A DNA stretch of 23,661 bases. Origin: a virus. The stretch's first letter is position 1. Every line of letters starts with the position of its first letter. The stretch lies in IMG/VR virus record IMGVR_UViG_3300023210_000226, positions 1-23,661 of that record. The stretch is one strand, 5' to 3'. The translations under genes and the position numbers were made by a program. Below the pieces are notes generated by a model. That model was not told where the DNA came from and did no database searches. It saw nothing but the letters and a program-made list of their open reading frames with translations. Below, in pieces: positions 6,128 to 13,967 of this stretch.

Positions 6128-6276
6128 TTATTTTTATTCATCAAGTACCACTTCTGAACAGTATAACCGATTGTTACTAATAAAACTGTAACCTTCAAAA
6201 GTAATTCAACCTCTGTAAGTGAAATAGCAAACGCACCTATATTCAATCCGTATATCTTCAAATCGGTTAAACTCAT
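6124..6276 (-). CDS. Small single-span membrane protein, possible holin partner
   Basis: This 50-aa protein begins MSLTDLKIYGLNIGAFA and has one or two hydrophobic segments (about 9-20 and 26-41), then a short basic end (KWYLMNKNK). The frame extends to 6306, but the Met at 6276 leaves a 4-nt gap to the upstream gene instead of an overlap and gives the more natural N-terminus. It overlaps the endolysin start by 4 nt. Size, membrane nature and position suggest a holin, pinholin or spanin-like helper; the sequence does not say which. Confidence 0.68.
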   Translation of the reverse strand: MSLTDLKIYGLNIGAFAISLTEVELLLKVTVLLVTIGYTVQKWYLMNKNK

Positions 6277-6280
6277 TTTA

Positions 6281-6607
6281 TTATGGATTAAAACTTCTAC
6301 CTGCAAAAGTGTGTACTCCGTTTCCTTCGGGTTCTACTTCATAGCTTTTCCAACCATAGGGACTTTCATCTAAACCATCCCAAAGTACATCTAATGAGTA
6401 TTTGTCAGATTTTACACCTTCTGTTACTACTTCTCCATCGGCATCAAATGTAGGTTCTTCTATCCAAAGATAACCTAACTTTACGATAGTGTGGTTACCC
6501 TCTAAATAGCTTTCCCCTGTTACATCATCTTCGATGTGTGGTAAATCGGCAATCTTTTTTTCTGCCTGTTCTTGTGAGTTAAACTCGTATTTCTTAAACA
6601 GTTTCAT
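6281..6607 (-). CDS. Hypothetical protein downstream of the tail fibre
   Basis: This 108-aa acidic protein begins MKLFKKYEFNSQEQAEKKI and has no membrane span or known catalytic motif. The Tyr/Trp-rich middle and end (YLWIEEPTF, YGWKSYEVEPEG) look like a small beta-rich fold. It overlaps the tail fibre end by 1 nt (TAATG), so it is co-translated with it. Fibre chaperone or small virion protein are possible roles, supported only by position. Confidence 0.65.
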   Translation of the reverse strand: MKLFKKYEFNSQEQAEKKIADLPHIEDDVTGESYLEGNHTIVKLGYLWIEEPTFDADGEVVTEGVKSDKYSLDVLWDGLDESPYGWKSYEVEPEGNGVHTFAGRSFNP

Positions 6608-7788
6608 TAGCTTGTGATTTGTATTAGTTCACTATCAGATAGTTCTTCGTTAAACAACATAAATTGGTCGCAACTATTTCTTTTGCCTGTATCAGAGCTA
6701 TCTCTTAATTGACCTATAAAAACGCTATCAGGTGTATTTGTTCCTATATATGGTACAGATGTTAAACTTGTACTGTCAAGCACTTCTGTTCCATTTATGT
6801 ATATCTTGGCAGCAGTTGCAGATATAAAGCACACAGCTATCTTGTATGTAGTATCTTTATCACTCGAAAACGTAATAAAAAGATTTGTATCGGTGTCGTT
6901 TCTTCTTCTTAATGTTAATTGAGTTGTGCTATAAAAGTTTAACGCAAAATAACAATTAAATGTACCTGTTGCAGCAAGTGAAAATGGTACTTGTGATGTA
7001 AAACCACTACTATCATAATCATCTATTTTTCCTTGCCAAAAAGCAGTAAAAGGATAGTCAGTAGGCATATCAGCAAAACTCACTTTAGTACAACTATCTG
7101 CTGTCCTTGTAATATCAGCATCTGCTGAATTAGGTGTTAAACTTGTAGCGTAGCTTCCTGCTTCTACTTGAAAACCCCATACATAAATTTCATCGCCACT
7201 TGTAGCAAGTGCCATTCCGTAACGTAAATTAGTAGATGTAGATGTAACTGTTAAACTAACTCTTGTCCACTCATTAGTAACGGTAACTGCTGTATTTGTA
7301 TTTTCTATTGCTCTTAAATAAACTGTACCTGTACCTGTTTTTCTTTTTACATATACACTAACAGTATATTGTACACCACTACTTCCTATTTTAACTTTTT
7401 GAAATTGTCCTAAAGAAGATGTAGCTGCAAAAGTAGATGCTTCATTAGTGCCATCAGGTGCTGTATGGCTATTTGTTGTTAAAGTACCATTAATTAAACC
7501 ATATCCATTTGCAGAAGATATAGCATTAGTATAGTGCGCTACTTGTGTTCTTGTTGGCTCTAAAAGTAAATGTGGGTCTTGTGGGTTGTCAAAGTCATAA
7601 TCTAATCTCGCTTGGTTTGCTACTGTGCTTTCTATAAGACCATCTGCATTTACTCGTGTAGCATCCGCATCTGCTGATACTGTGAAATCTCCATCTCCAT
7701 CAGCAGGTAGGACTGAATACAGTTTAGCACCACTTGCCTTATATCCGCTTGGTATCTGTACTAAAGTTGCTTTATTATATATACTCAT
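6607..7788 (-). CDS. Tail fibre / receptor-binding protein with LamG-like region
   Basis: This 393-aa protein is rich in Thr, Ser, Ala and Asp, typical of beta-rich fibre proteins. The N-terminal part (about 1-85) reads like a repeat-poor virion-anchoring segment with SGYKASGAKLYSVLPADG. The middle (about 110-215) has the carbohydrate-binding-module flavour of FQKVKIGSSGVQYTVSVYVK and WGFQVEAGSYATSLTPN. The C-terminal part (about 230-390) resembles concanavalin-A/LamG-like domains (AKIYINGTEVLDS, DQFMLFNEELSDSEL). It probably sits at the tail tip or side and binds host glycans. The start overlaps the upstream stop (ATGA). Assignment to tail versus head decoration is inferred. Confidence 0.75.
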   Translation of the reverse strand: MSIYNKATLVQIPSGYKASGAKLYSVLPADGDGDFTVSADADATRVNADGLIESTVANQARLDYDFDNPQDPHLLLEPTRTQVAHYTNAISSANGYGLINGTLTTNSHTAPDGTNEASTFAATSSLGQFQKVKIGSSGVQYTVSVYVKRKTGTGTVYLRAIENTNTAVTVTNEWTRVSLTVTSTSTNLRYGMALATSGDEIYVWGFQVEAGSYATSLTPNSADADITRTADSCTKVSFADMPTDYPFTAFWQGKIDDYDSSGFTSQVPFSLAATGTFNCYFALNFYSTTQLTLRRRNDTDTNLFITFSSDKDTTYKIAVCFISATAAKIYINGTEVLDSTSLTSVPYIGTNTPDSVFIGQLRDSSDTGKRNSCDQFMLFNEELSDSELIQITS

Positions 7789-7982
7789 TGTTTAACTGTG
7801 TTGTAAAGGGTATCTACCAAACTTTCCTGTGCTTCAATAGTACCGCTATTGTCTAATACTCTTTTTCTATAATCATTTGCTTCGCCTACAATATCAATAT
7901 ATGGGTATTCTCCAACCCAACTATTTTTGTATATTTTGCCGAAACCTATCGCATTTATTATCTTTCCCCAACCTGTTGCCAT
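7785..7982 (-). CDS. Small virion-region protein, function unknown
   Basis: This 65-aa protein begins MATGWGKIINAIGFGKIYKN, a glycine-rich amphipathic segment, and ends in a charged helix (EAQESLVDTLYNTVKQ). It lies between the head-tail adaptor and the tail fibre and overlaps the fibre start (ATGA). I know of no function; a small structural or fibre-attachment protein would fit. It has no signal peptide or clear membrane span. Confidence 0.65.
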   Translation of the reverse strand: MATGWGKIINAIGFGKIYKNSWVGEYPYIDIVGEANDYRKRVLDNSGTIEAQESLVDTLYNTVKQ

Positions 7983-8045
7983 TACTATCTTTATTTAAAT
8001 AATACTTTAGTTTTATTTCGTTGTCCTTCTTTGGCTTGTATTTAC

Positions 8046-8549
8046 TTACAGCATCCATCCGTTAAATAAAGCGTTTTTATCAGGATATATCTCCTCGTTA
8101 TTGTTTGAATAATACTCTGGGAATTTGCTTGGTGCATTAAAACTTAAATAGTCGATAAGTCTTTGTGTGTAATACTCGGCATAATCTCTCTCCTTTGCTA
8201 TAAGCGAATCAATCTCTTGCTTGTCTGCTAAACTACTGTTTTCAGAGTTATGCTTAAATACACCTCCATTTGCAATAGTGTATGCTGCAAAAGGAAGATA
8301 CTCAACCATAGCGTAATGAATTAACATTGGTTGAACATAGTCGTTCACTAATGCCAAATAATCACCAGTAAGCGTATCGGCAATAATATCTGCGCTAATC
8401 TTGTTGTACAAGTCGCTTCCCAAATAGTTCTGAATGTGTATCTCTTGTGCAATCTTGATAAACTGAATAAATTTATCAGTATCAACGCTACCGCTTAAAG
8501 CAGTATTCTTCACAAGGTCGCTTCTCTTTATAAATATCGCTGTTGGCAT
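8046..8549 (-). CDS. Head-tail adaptor/connector-like protein (DUF6712-type)
   Basis: This 167-aa, mostly helical protein has the pattern seen in Bacteroidota phage head-completion proteins. It contains IQFIKIAQEIHIQNYLGSDL, then LTGDYLALVNDYVQPMLIHYAMVEYLPF, then a helix ending in SLADKQEIDSLIAKERDYA. It is encoded directly after the portal, overlapping it by 1 nt, the usual place for adaptor proteins that sit under the portal. The family link is from memory of the pattern, so the role is probable rather than shown. Confidence 0.7.
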   Translation of the reverse strand: MPTAIFIKRSDLVKNTALSGSVDTDKFIQFIKIAQEIHIQNYLGSDLYNKISADIIADTLTGDYLALVNDYVQPMLIHYAMVEYLPFAAYTIANGGVFKHNSENSSLADKQEIDSLIAKERDYAEYYTQRLIDYLSFNAPSKFPEYYSNNNEEIYPDKNALFNGWML

Positions 8550-9802
8550 TATTCTACGTTTTCAAGTTGTTCCTCTACCTTCTCTTTGACTTCTTCCTCT
8601 ATATCCTTTTTAATGCCTGTTTCCTTCTCTATCTCGGCTTCGCTGATAGCGTTAGTCAAGTCAGTAAATTCAAGCGGTTGTAAGGTCTTAAAATAGATGT
8701 CTAATTCGATTCCATTGTACTCAAGTATCTTCTCAAGTTCATCAAGAATAGTAACCTGCATTGGTCTGATTACGGTGTTATCCATAAGTACAGAAGCAGT
8801 TTGTAGTTCCTCTGCATTGTTGCCCAAACCAGATGTATCTTTAATGCCAACAAGCATAGGCGATACGATACGGTGTGATACCATTACCTTACGCATACTT
8901 TCGTCAGATAAGAATTGATATTGTTGGTGGGCATCTGATAGCTGTACTGGCTCAATAGTTGCAGCAAGTTCCTTACTATCGTTAAATGCCAAGATGAAAC
9001 GACCTGCGTTAGAACTACCGCTAAATTTATTGATAATACTTCTCTCAATAGCATCTCTCTGCTCTGGGTCAGGCGTACCATTGTTAAAGTTAATAAGCAT
9101 AGAAGGACTTAATCCGTTCTGAATGTTATTGATGTGATAGTTTGCAATTTCCTCCTCAAGTTCTGCATACTGCAATCCCCCCTGATAATCCACAGGACTA
9201 TAATACTTAAATCCAGCACGATATGGTTTAATGTAAAGTATCTCAATAGGTTGATTAGAGAACCCAAATGCGGGTATTCTCTTTAACTTATCGCCTTGTT
9301 TAGCTTCTGACCAATTAGAATGGTAAAAATACCCCTCTATTTCGCCTTTAGAGTTGCATTTCTCGGCTCTTAACGTCTCAACTGGTATATGCTCTACCAT
9401 TGCGATTTTTGTGCGGTCTTTGCTATAAATAACTTGCAATGCAGCTTGACCCATCATTTTGTAGTCGTGGCATATTCTCTTAATAACATTCTTCTTTAGA
9501 AGTTCTTTCATCTGCTGATATTGGACATCCTTCTCTCTACTGTCCGTAGCATCAAGACCCCTTCCGTATATCATTTCAGAAATGCCATTGATTGCAGCGT
9601 TGTTTGTAGGACTTCCATTATACCTATCTATTAGATAGCTGAAATAATCGTTATCCTCTCCGTATGCCACAAAATCATCGTTATAGTATTCTTTTATCTC
9701 TGGTCTTGTGTAAGAACCGAGTTGTACTATATGTATTTTACCCTCCTCTTTTTTCTCTATGGTGGGTCTGTTATTTGCGTAATGTCTTACTTTTTTAGCC
9801 AT
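8549..9802 (-). CDS. Portal protein
   Basis: At 417 aa this has the sequence flavour of Bacteroidota siphophage portals. YGEDNDYFSYLIDRYNGSPTNNAAINGISEMIYGRGL near the N-terminus (in pieces YFSYLIDRYNGSPTNNAAI and SEMIYGRGL) resembles the portal entry region. HIPVETLRAEK and GYFYHSNW follow, then the stem/wing part HINNIQNGLSPSMLINFNNG, and IVSPMLVGIKDTSGLGNNAEELQ near residue 310-330. The last 35 residues are a highly charged coiled coil (EEEVKEKVEEQLENVE). Twelve such subunits form the DNA gate of the head. It lies 7 nt after the 117-aa protein and is followed by the adaptor. Unusually, it comes after the capsid gene. Confidence 0.85.
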   Translation of the reverse strand: MAKKVRHYANNRPTIEKKEEGKIHIVQLGSYTRPEIKEYYNDDFVAYGEDNDYFSYLIDRYNGSPTNNAAINGISEMIYGRGLDATDSREKDVQYQQMKELLKKNVIKRICHDYKMMGQAALQVIYSKDRTKIAMVEHIPVETLRAEKCNSKGEIEGYFYHSNWSEAKQGDKLKRIPAFGFSNQPIEILYIKPYRAGFKYYSPVDYQGGLQYAELEEEIANYHINNIQNGLSPSMLINFNNGTPDPEQRDAIERSIINKFSGSSNAGRFILAFNDSKELAATIEPVQLSDAHQQYQFLSDESMRKVMVSHRIVSPMLVGIKDTSGLGNNAEELQTASVLMDNTVIRPMQVTILDELEKILEYNGIELDIYFKTLQPLEFTDLTNAISEAEIEKETGIKKDIEEEVKEKVEEQLENVE

Positions 9803-9809
9803 CTTATTA

Positions 9810-10163
9810 TTAGTCTATAAACACAAATTCGTTATCATAACTATCTTCTACTGTGTAATCGTTTTTACCTACTTCGTATTTAGGATAGTCAGTTTGATTT
9901 GTTACATATACTACTCCTCTGTAAATTTCCTCAACAGTATCTTTTACTACAAGCGTATAATATGTCTCTGCCTTTAGGTCATCAAACGCTGCTGTTATAG
10001 TCATAACATTTGTAGAAGCACTAAAACTATAAGAGTTTGCATAATCTCTTGATGCCCTTGTTGCTTTATCAATCAAGGTTAATGTAGTGCCTCCAACAGC
10101 AGATGTTTTTCTGGGTTTAATCTTTATATCTTGATTTCCAGTAGATGTTGTTAGTATGTGCAT
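9810..10163 (-). CDS. Small beta-rich virion-region protein, function unknown
   Basis: This 117-aa protein begins MHILTTSTGNQDIKIKPRKT and alternates hydrophobic and polar residues throughout (VMTITAAFDDLKAETYYTLVV), suggesting a beta-sandwich. It sits between the tail-tube-like and portal genes. A strong promoter precedes it, overlapping a terminator, so it and the portal-to-lysis genes can be transcribed apart from the capsid genes. No function recognised; a decoration or connector protein is a fair guess. Confidence 0.65.
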   Translation of the reverse strand: MHILTTSTGNQDIKIKPRKTSAVGGTTLTLIDKATRASRDYANSYSFSASTNVMTITAAFDDLKAETYYTLVVKDTVEEIYRGVVYVTNQTDYPKYEVGKNDYTVEDSYDNEFVFID

Positions 10164-10194
10164 ATTAAAGTAACAATCAACATTATGTTTGTTT

Positions 10195-10226
10195 CAAAGA
10201 TACAAAAAAGGGGTCGCATTTGCAAC
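10195..10226 (-). promoter_or_regulatory. Bacteroidota-type promoter overlapping a terminator
   Basis: GTTG (10226-10223) and TATCTTTG (10202-10195) are separated by exactly 20 nt on the minus strand. The -7 element is perfect. The spacer is made up of the terminator hairpin and its U-tract. Two repeat copies lie directly upstream. It would start transcription about 30 nt before the 117-aa gene and drive the portal, adaptor, fibre and lysis genes. Confidence 0.65.
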
Positions 10227-10229
10227 CCC
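10204..10229 (-). terminator. Rho-independent terminator after the tail-tube-like gene
   Basis: On the minus strand an 8-bp stem with one mismatch (GGGGTTGC / GCGACCCC, loop AAAT) is followed by six U residues. It lies 27 nt after the stop of the tail-tube-like gene and doubles as the spacer of the next promoter. Confidence 0.82.
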
Positions 10230-10262
10230 CTATTAAATTCACAACCCTATTAAATTTATGAA
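10229..10262 (-). repeat. Pair of TATTAAATTYAYR intergenic repeats
   Basis: Two direct copies (from 10231 and 10248, 17 bp apart) lie between the tail-tube-like stop codon and the terminator/promoter; the second runs through the stop codon itself. Same family as the repeats at 5222 and 22189-22327. Placed directly upstream of a -33 element, they could be activator or repressor sites. Confidence 0.6.
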
Positions 10263-10810
10263 GGGTCTCTTTGAGTAGATTCAGTAGCAGTAGCACTTGT
10301 CATTCCTGCAAATGGATTTGAATCAGTACCTCCATCAACAAACGATGGCATACGGATTTCATTAGCAGTCAAAGTTAAAGTGTAACCATTTAAATCACCC
10401 ATTGCAGTACCTGTTACAGCAGTACCACCAGTAACATCAGCACCATTATCAGAACCAACTAAAAGAAACTTGTCATCAAATGTTTGAACTACAACGTGTG
10501 GTCTACCATACGCCATAAGTTTTAACTCTTTGTTGTCCTCTTTAGTTAGCTTGAAAAGTGTTACGTTTAACACCTGCTCGAAGAATGTTGTTCCATTCTC
10601 CATAGAAGATGTAATATTTGTTTCAAGAGAAGAATTACCTTTTACGTCATAGGTGTGGTAGGTAAAAGTTCCAGTCATATCAGTAACCTCATCATTTGAA
10701 CCAAATGTAAGCGTTCCTAAATCACCGAAATCTACAAAGTGTAGTTTCTTAATGCCACCAACCGCATCTTTACAAGGTCTTAATCTTCCGCCAGTTAAAT
10801 CACAAGCCAT
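10256..10810 (-). CDS. Tail-tube-like (major tail) protein
   Basis: This 184-aa protein begins MACDLTGGRLRPCKDAVGGIK. It has a central segment with SMENGTTFFEQVLNVTLFKL and ends with GTAMGDLNGYTLTLTANE. The latter resembles the C-terminal beta-hairpin region of phage tail tube proteins. Size and location just after the capsid gene also fit a highly expressed tube or decoration protein. A hairpin lies before it and a strong terminator after it, so its expression can be set apart from both neighbours. The alternative is a head decoration protein. Confidence 0.6.
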   Translation of the reverse strand: MACDLTGGRLRPCKDAVGGIKKLHFVDFGDLGTLTFGSNDEVTDMTGTFTYHTYDVKGNSSLETNITSSMENGTTFFEQVLNVTLFKLTKEDNKELKLMAYGRPHVVVQTFDDKFLLVGSDNGADVTGGTAVTGTAMGDLNGYTLTLTANEIRMPSFVDGGTDSNPFAGMTSATATESTQRDPS

Positions 10811-10828
10811 TATTTATATTTTTTTAGT

Positions 10829-10855
10829 AAAAGGGGTAGAGTTACCCACCCCTTT
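10829..10855 (-). terminator. Hairpin between capsid and tail-tube-like genes, weak terminator
   Basis: A perfect 8-bp stem (AAAGGGGT / ACCCCTTT) with a 10-nt loop follows the capsid stop. Only four U residues follow before ACTA, so termination should be partial. It could also protect the 3' end of capsid mRNA. Confidence 0.6.
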
Positions 10856-10869
10856 CGATTAAACAATTA

Positions 10870-11850
10870 TTATGCTAAAGTTAGCAACGCCAAGTCAGAA
10901 CCGATACCGTATTGTACACCAGCAGTATATCGCATTATAATGCGTACATTTTGGCTTCCATCAAGGTCAGCCATATCGATAACTTTTACTTCGTTGTGGT
11001 CAGACAATAGACCTGTACCGAAGTAGATGTTAGATGCCTCACCAGCAAGGATGTGGTCAGATGGCATACCGGGAGCGTGTTGGATTTTGATACCCTCGAA
11101 TGAAAGAGCGTTACCTCTATCATACCAAAGAGAACCTTGTGCGCCAACACCAGCAGCACCTTGTCCACCTGTTGCAAATCCTCCTAATGCACGTACATAC
11201 GCTTGAAGTGCGATAGTTGGTACATAGATGGTTAAATCTTCTTTTCCGTAAACAGCAGAAGGAATAGAATCAACTACATTTCCAAGAAGTGTTACGATGT
11301 TAGAAGAAGTGAAAGATGTTTCAGCACCGTTAGCAGCATCATTTACATCAGAATCAGCAGCAGCAAGAACTGTAAGACCGTCAAATTCACCAGCGTTGGC
11401 ATTTACACCACCCCAGATGTTTTGTTCAGTTTTTTCAGCAACTTTAGCTGCAACGTGTCCTAAAATAAAGTCAGAGAAAGATGAAGGCAATTTGTCAAAT
11501 GCAGAATATCCCATTTGTACAGCTTCCCAGTCAGCACGAAAATCTTTCTTACACAACTCAAGGTTTACTTGAAACTCCTCTGGCTGAAGGATACGCTCTG
11601 TAAGCGTTAAGCTATCAGCAGTAGCAGAAAAGTCGCAAGAAGCATTAGCGATAAAGTTAGTTGAAGCAACTTTCTTTACAACTTCTTTATATTTTACATT
11701 AGGTTTAATAGTGATTGCACCATCAGCCAATGTTTTGCCAGTTAAGAGTGCAGCAGAAATGTATTTTCCTGCAAACTCCCCAGCATAAGTAGAGGTGATG
11801 GTATCAACAGAACCATTACCAGCGTATAAATTTACTTTTTGATTACTCAT
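10870..11850 (-). CDS. Major capsid protein (HK97-fold type expected)
   Basis: This 326-aa protein begins MSNQKVNLYAGNGSVDTITS. It shows the composition and order of a phage major capsid: an N-terminal arm, EEFQVNLELCKKDFRADWEA, FILGHVAAKVAEKTEQNIWGG, an Ala/Gly-rich middle, and the A-domain-like end DMADLDGSQNVRIIMRYTAGVQYGIG. The frame is open to 11913, but the extra 21 residues overlap the scaffold gene and look unnatural, so Met at 11850 is preferred. It lies 10 nt after the scaffold-like gene and before a hairpin. It assembles the head shell with the scaffold and is probably trimmed by the upstream protease. Confidence 0.88.
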   Translation of the reverse strand: MSNQKVNLYAGNGSVDTITSTYAGEFAGKYISAALLTGKTLADGAITIKPNVKYKEVVKKVASTNFIANASCDFSATADSLTLTERILQPEEFQVNLELCKKDFRADWEAVQMGYSAFDKLPSSFSDFILGHVAAKVAEKTEQNIWGGVNANAGEFDGLTVLAAADSDVNDAANGAETSFTSSNIVTLLGNVVDSIPSAVYGKEDLTIYVPTIALQAYVRALGGFATGGQGAAGVGAQGSLWYDRGNALSFEGIKIQHAPGMPSDHILAGEASNIYFGTGLLSDHNEVKVIDMADLDGSQNVRIIMRYTAGVQYGIGSDLALLTLA

Positions 11851-11860
11851 TTTGTTATTA

Positions 11861-12427
11861 TTATAATTTAGAAAATACTCGGTCAAGGGTTGAAGCAGGG
11901 CGGTTCTGACCAAATTTAATCACCTCGCTTTTTTCAGTTTTTTCAGATGGTGTGTGTGCAATCGGCTCGGCTGCTGGTTCAGCAGATAGCTTTTGTACTT
12001 GAGATGAAAGTTCAGCTTTTTCTTGCTCAACTTTACCATATTCTACCATCATATCCTCTTTTAAGGATTTAATCATATCTTCAAGTTCTGCGATTTTAGA
12101 GTTAAAATCCTCCTCTTTCACATAACCTTCCATAAGTTCTACTTCTTCGGAAACTTCTTCTTCCAATTCAGTAGCTTCTTCTTTAGATTCTTCAGACAAC
12201 TCAACTTCTTCAGTTGAATCGGATTCTAAAGCAGCTTCCACTTCTTCTTCAGTAGCTTCTTCCACTTTAGCAGAATCTTCAGATAATGCAACTTCCTCTA
12301 CTTCTGGTGTATCGGTAACTTCTTCGGCTGCAACTTCAATGTTCTCAACCTCGTTTACTTCTTCAGCAGTAATAGCAGAGAGTTTTTGCATAATATCATT
12401 CAGAATGTTTGTAGCTTTGCTCTCCAT
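11861..12427 (-). CDS. Acidic coiled-coil protein, probable capsid scaffold
   Basis: This 188-aa protein is extremely rich in Glu (residues about 20-105 are mostly Glu, Val, Ala, Ser, Thr). A likely coiled coil follows at about 105-150 (KIAELEDMIKSLKEDMMVEYG). The basic end NRPASTLDRVFSKL could be the capsid-binding hook, as scaffold C-termini often are. Position directly before the capsid gene and after the protease fits a scaffold. The acidic low-complexity stretch could vary in length between strains. No enzymatic motif is visible. Confidence 0.78.
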   Translation of the reverse strand: MESKATNILNDIMQKLSAITAEEVNEVENIEVAAEEVTDTPEVEEVALSEDSAKVEEATEEEVEAALESDSTEEVELSEESKEEATELEEEVSEEVELMEGYVKEEDFNSKIAELEDMIKSLKEDMMVEYGKVEQEKAELSSQVQKLSAEPAAEPIAHTPSEKTEKSEVIKFGQNRPASTLDRVFSKL

Positions 12428-12489
12428 ATTATTGTTAATTAACAGTTATATTTAATAAAGTAACAAGTACGCTCTGTACTGTTAGATTT

Positions 12490-12630
12490 TCAGGCATTTA
12501 TTTTACCTATCCCCTGACTTCTTAAAGTGCCATCACAGCATCTTCTTGAATATGTTTTACCATTTTTACAGAGACAACCCCTTCTTGAATTTGTTGGAAC
12601 TTGTCTCCCTACTGTTTCTTTACTTTTCAT
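12490..12630 (-). CDS. Cysteine-rich miniprotein, 46 aa
   Basis: The frame runs from ATG 12630 (overlapping the protease stop, ATGA) to TGA at 12490. Four cysteines are arranged CLC...CC (19, 21, 31, 32), and the end reads DGTLRSQGIGK. I have seen similar C-x-C...CCDG...QGIG patterns in Bacteroidota phage miniproteins, but know no function. A small zinc-binding fold is possible. It is short enough to be missed by length-filtered gene calling. The 62 nt that follow it before the scaffold gene hold only a weak inverted repeat (GTACGCTCTGTAC). Confidence 0.7.
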   Translation of the reverse strand: MKSKETVGRQVPTNSRRGCLCKNGKTYSRRCCDGTLRSQGIGKINA

Positions 12631-13958
12631 TTCTTACTTGATTTAGGGTGTTTACTTGGCAATAAGTCATAGTCGGTAGTATATTTAGCATTTTGAGGTC
12701 TGCCATTTTTTAGTAGATACATATAAGCATTTACCCTTGCCTGACCCCATTGTTCGGCTGACTTTACCTCTGGACTATGAGACGTTTGAAATGCACCAAC
12801 ACCACGCTGATATACCGATTTTAATTGACCAACAGTAGTTCCGTAACCAAGTTTAGATTTATACTGCTCATTGAAGTCATCTGCTTTTTTCTGGAGTGAT
12901 TTCAGCACTCTGTCGGGTACAGTAACTCCCCTTGACTTCCCAGCAGCACCCTCTGGATTGCGATTGCTTCCTCGTTTTGGATTAGGGTTTGGAGTATCGG
13001 ATTTTGGTGCTTTAGTGCTTGGCTTAATTCTTCCTTTGTCATCATATTCAGCTAATTCAATTTCACCTAATTCTTTTAGTTTAGACCTACTCCAAGCAAG
13101 TCCTGCCTTACCACCCCATAACAAGTATGAAATAGTGCCACACGCTTTAGAATCACTTGGGTCGTAGTATTCTGCTGCCCTTGAAAGGTATGAGTACATC
13201 CTCTTAATCGTTGATACACTCAATTTTTCACCTCTACTCAACTGCTGCGCTCTTATTTTCCCCACAGAGGTAGCGCAACGATTATCCACCTTCTTGTTTA
13301 GTTCTATACCCCTTTTTGCATTATTTCTAACTCCGCTACCATAATCTCCGTATGTCTTTAGATTCAGTTTCCCAACTTCAATACTATCTACAATTTCCAA
13401 AAGCACTTCGGCAGCATCTGTTTCTTTCTCTACCATAGACATAGCAATCTTATCGGTAAAATAACCCTCTATTGAAAATCCTTTTACCTTACCTGTCTTA
13501 ACATAGTCATTCCAAACCTCATCATTATTGACTTTCATTGATACCATCCAAGTACCAATAGGCATCTTTAAGCCATACTTGCGTGATTTATCGTGAGTTT
13601 CATCTTCTATAATCCAAGATTCAACTACTGACAATCCAGACAGTTCTGCTTGATGCTCTAAAGTAGATTTATTTTGGTTTCCTTTCATTAGAAACAGTTC
13701 AGATGCCTTACGGACAGTATCTTCAGAGAAATATATGTAATACTCATCTTCTCTATCCCTTCTATATATTTTTTTATTAGGAATAAGGGCAGCACCCATC
13801 AAAATACGCTTCTCTTTATCAACGTCAGCAAGTTCAACCTTAATTTCGTCTTTCAATGCCACAAAGTTCTCCTCTATCGCTGGTTGTTCAACAATAGATA
13901 TGGCATCAATGCCAGACATAAGTTCTTCTTCGTCTATAAATAATTCTATTACTTTCAT
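12627..13958 (-). CDS. Prohead protease (XkdF-like) fused to extra C-terminal domains
   Basis: This 443-aa protein has an N-terminal part (about 50-170) that reads as an XkdF-type capsid maturation protease. It carries ILMGAALIPNKKIYR, then His102 in TLEHQ, then the GTWMVSMKV strand, and Ser162 in VKGFSIEGYF; His and Ser are the likely catalytic pair. Residues about 225-295 hold a second unit, RCATSVGKIRAQQLSRG...MYSYLSRAAEYYDPSD...LLWGGKAGLAW, known from phage capsid-region polyproteins. After a Pro/Asn/Lys-rich linker (about 310-345), residues about 345-435 resemble DUF5824 (RGVGAFQTSHSPE, AYMYLLKNGRPQNAKY). It is 1332 nt long, upstream of scaffold and capsid. The extra domains may guide or be cleaved from the protease; this is inference. 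Confidence 0.82.
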   Translation of the reverse strand: MKVIELFIDEEELMSGIDAISIVEQPAIEENFVALKDEIKVELADVDKEKRILMGAALIPNKKIYRRDREDEYYIYFSEDTVRKASELFLMKGNQNKSTLEHQAELSGLSVVESWIIEDETHDKSRKYGLKMPIGTWMVSMKVNNDEVWNDYVKTGKVKGFSIEGYFTDKIAMSMVEKETDAAEVLLEIVDSIEVGKLNLKTYGDYGSGVRNNAKRGIELNKKVDNRCATSVGKIRAQQLSRGEKLSVSTIKRMYSYLSRAAEYYDPSDSKACGTISYLLWGGKAGLAWSRSKLKELGEIELAEYDDKGRIKPSTKAPKSDTPNPNPKRGSNRNPEGAAGKSRGVTVPDRVLKSLQKKADDFNEQYKSKLGYGTTVGQLKSVYQRGVGAFQTSHSPEVKSAEQWGQARVNAYMYLLKNGRPQNAKYTTDYDLLPSKHPKSSKK

Positions 13959-13967
13959 ACTATTAAA

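Noticed and set aside
7921-8058. 45-aa minus-strand frame bridging the gap between the adaptor and the 65-aa gene
   Set aside because: It would fill the 63-nt gap and starts in an overlap, but it shares 62 nt with the better-supported 65-aa gene and has a Lys/Asn-rich composition with no recognisable pattern. Left out, though not excluded.
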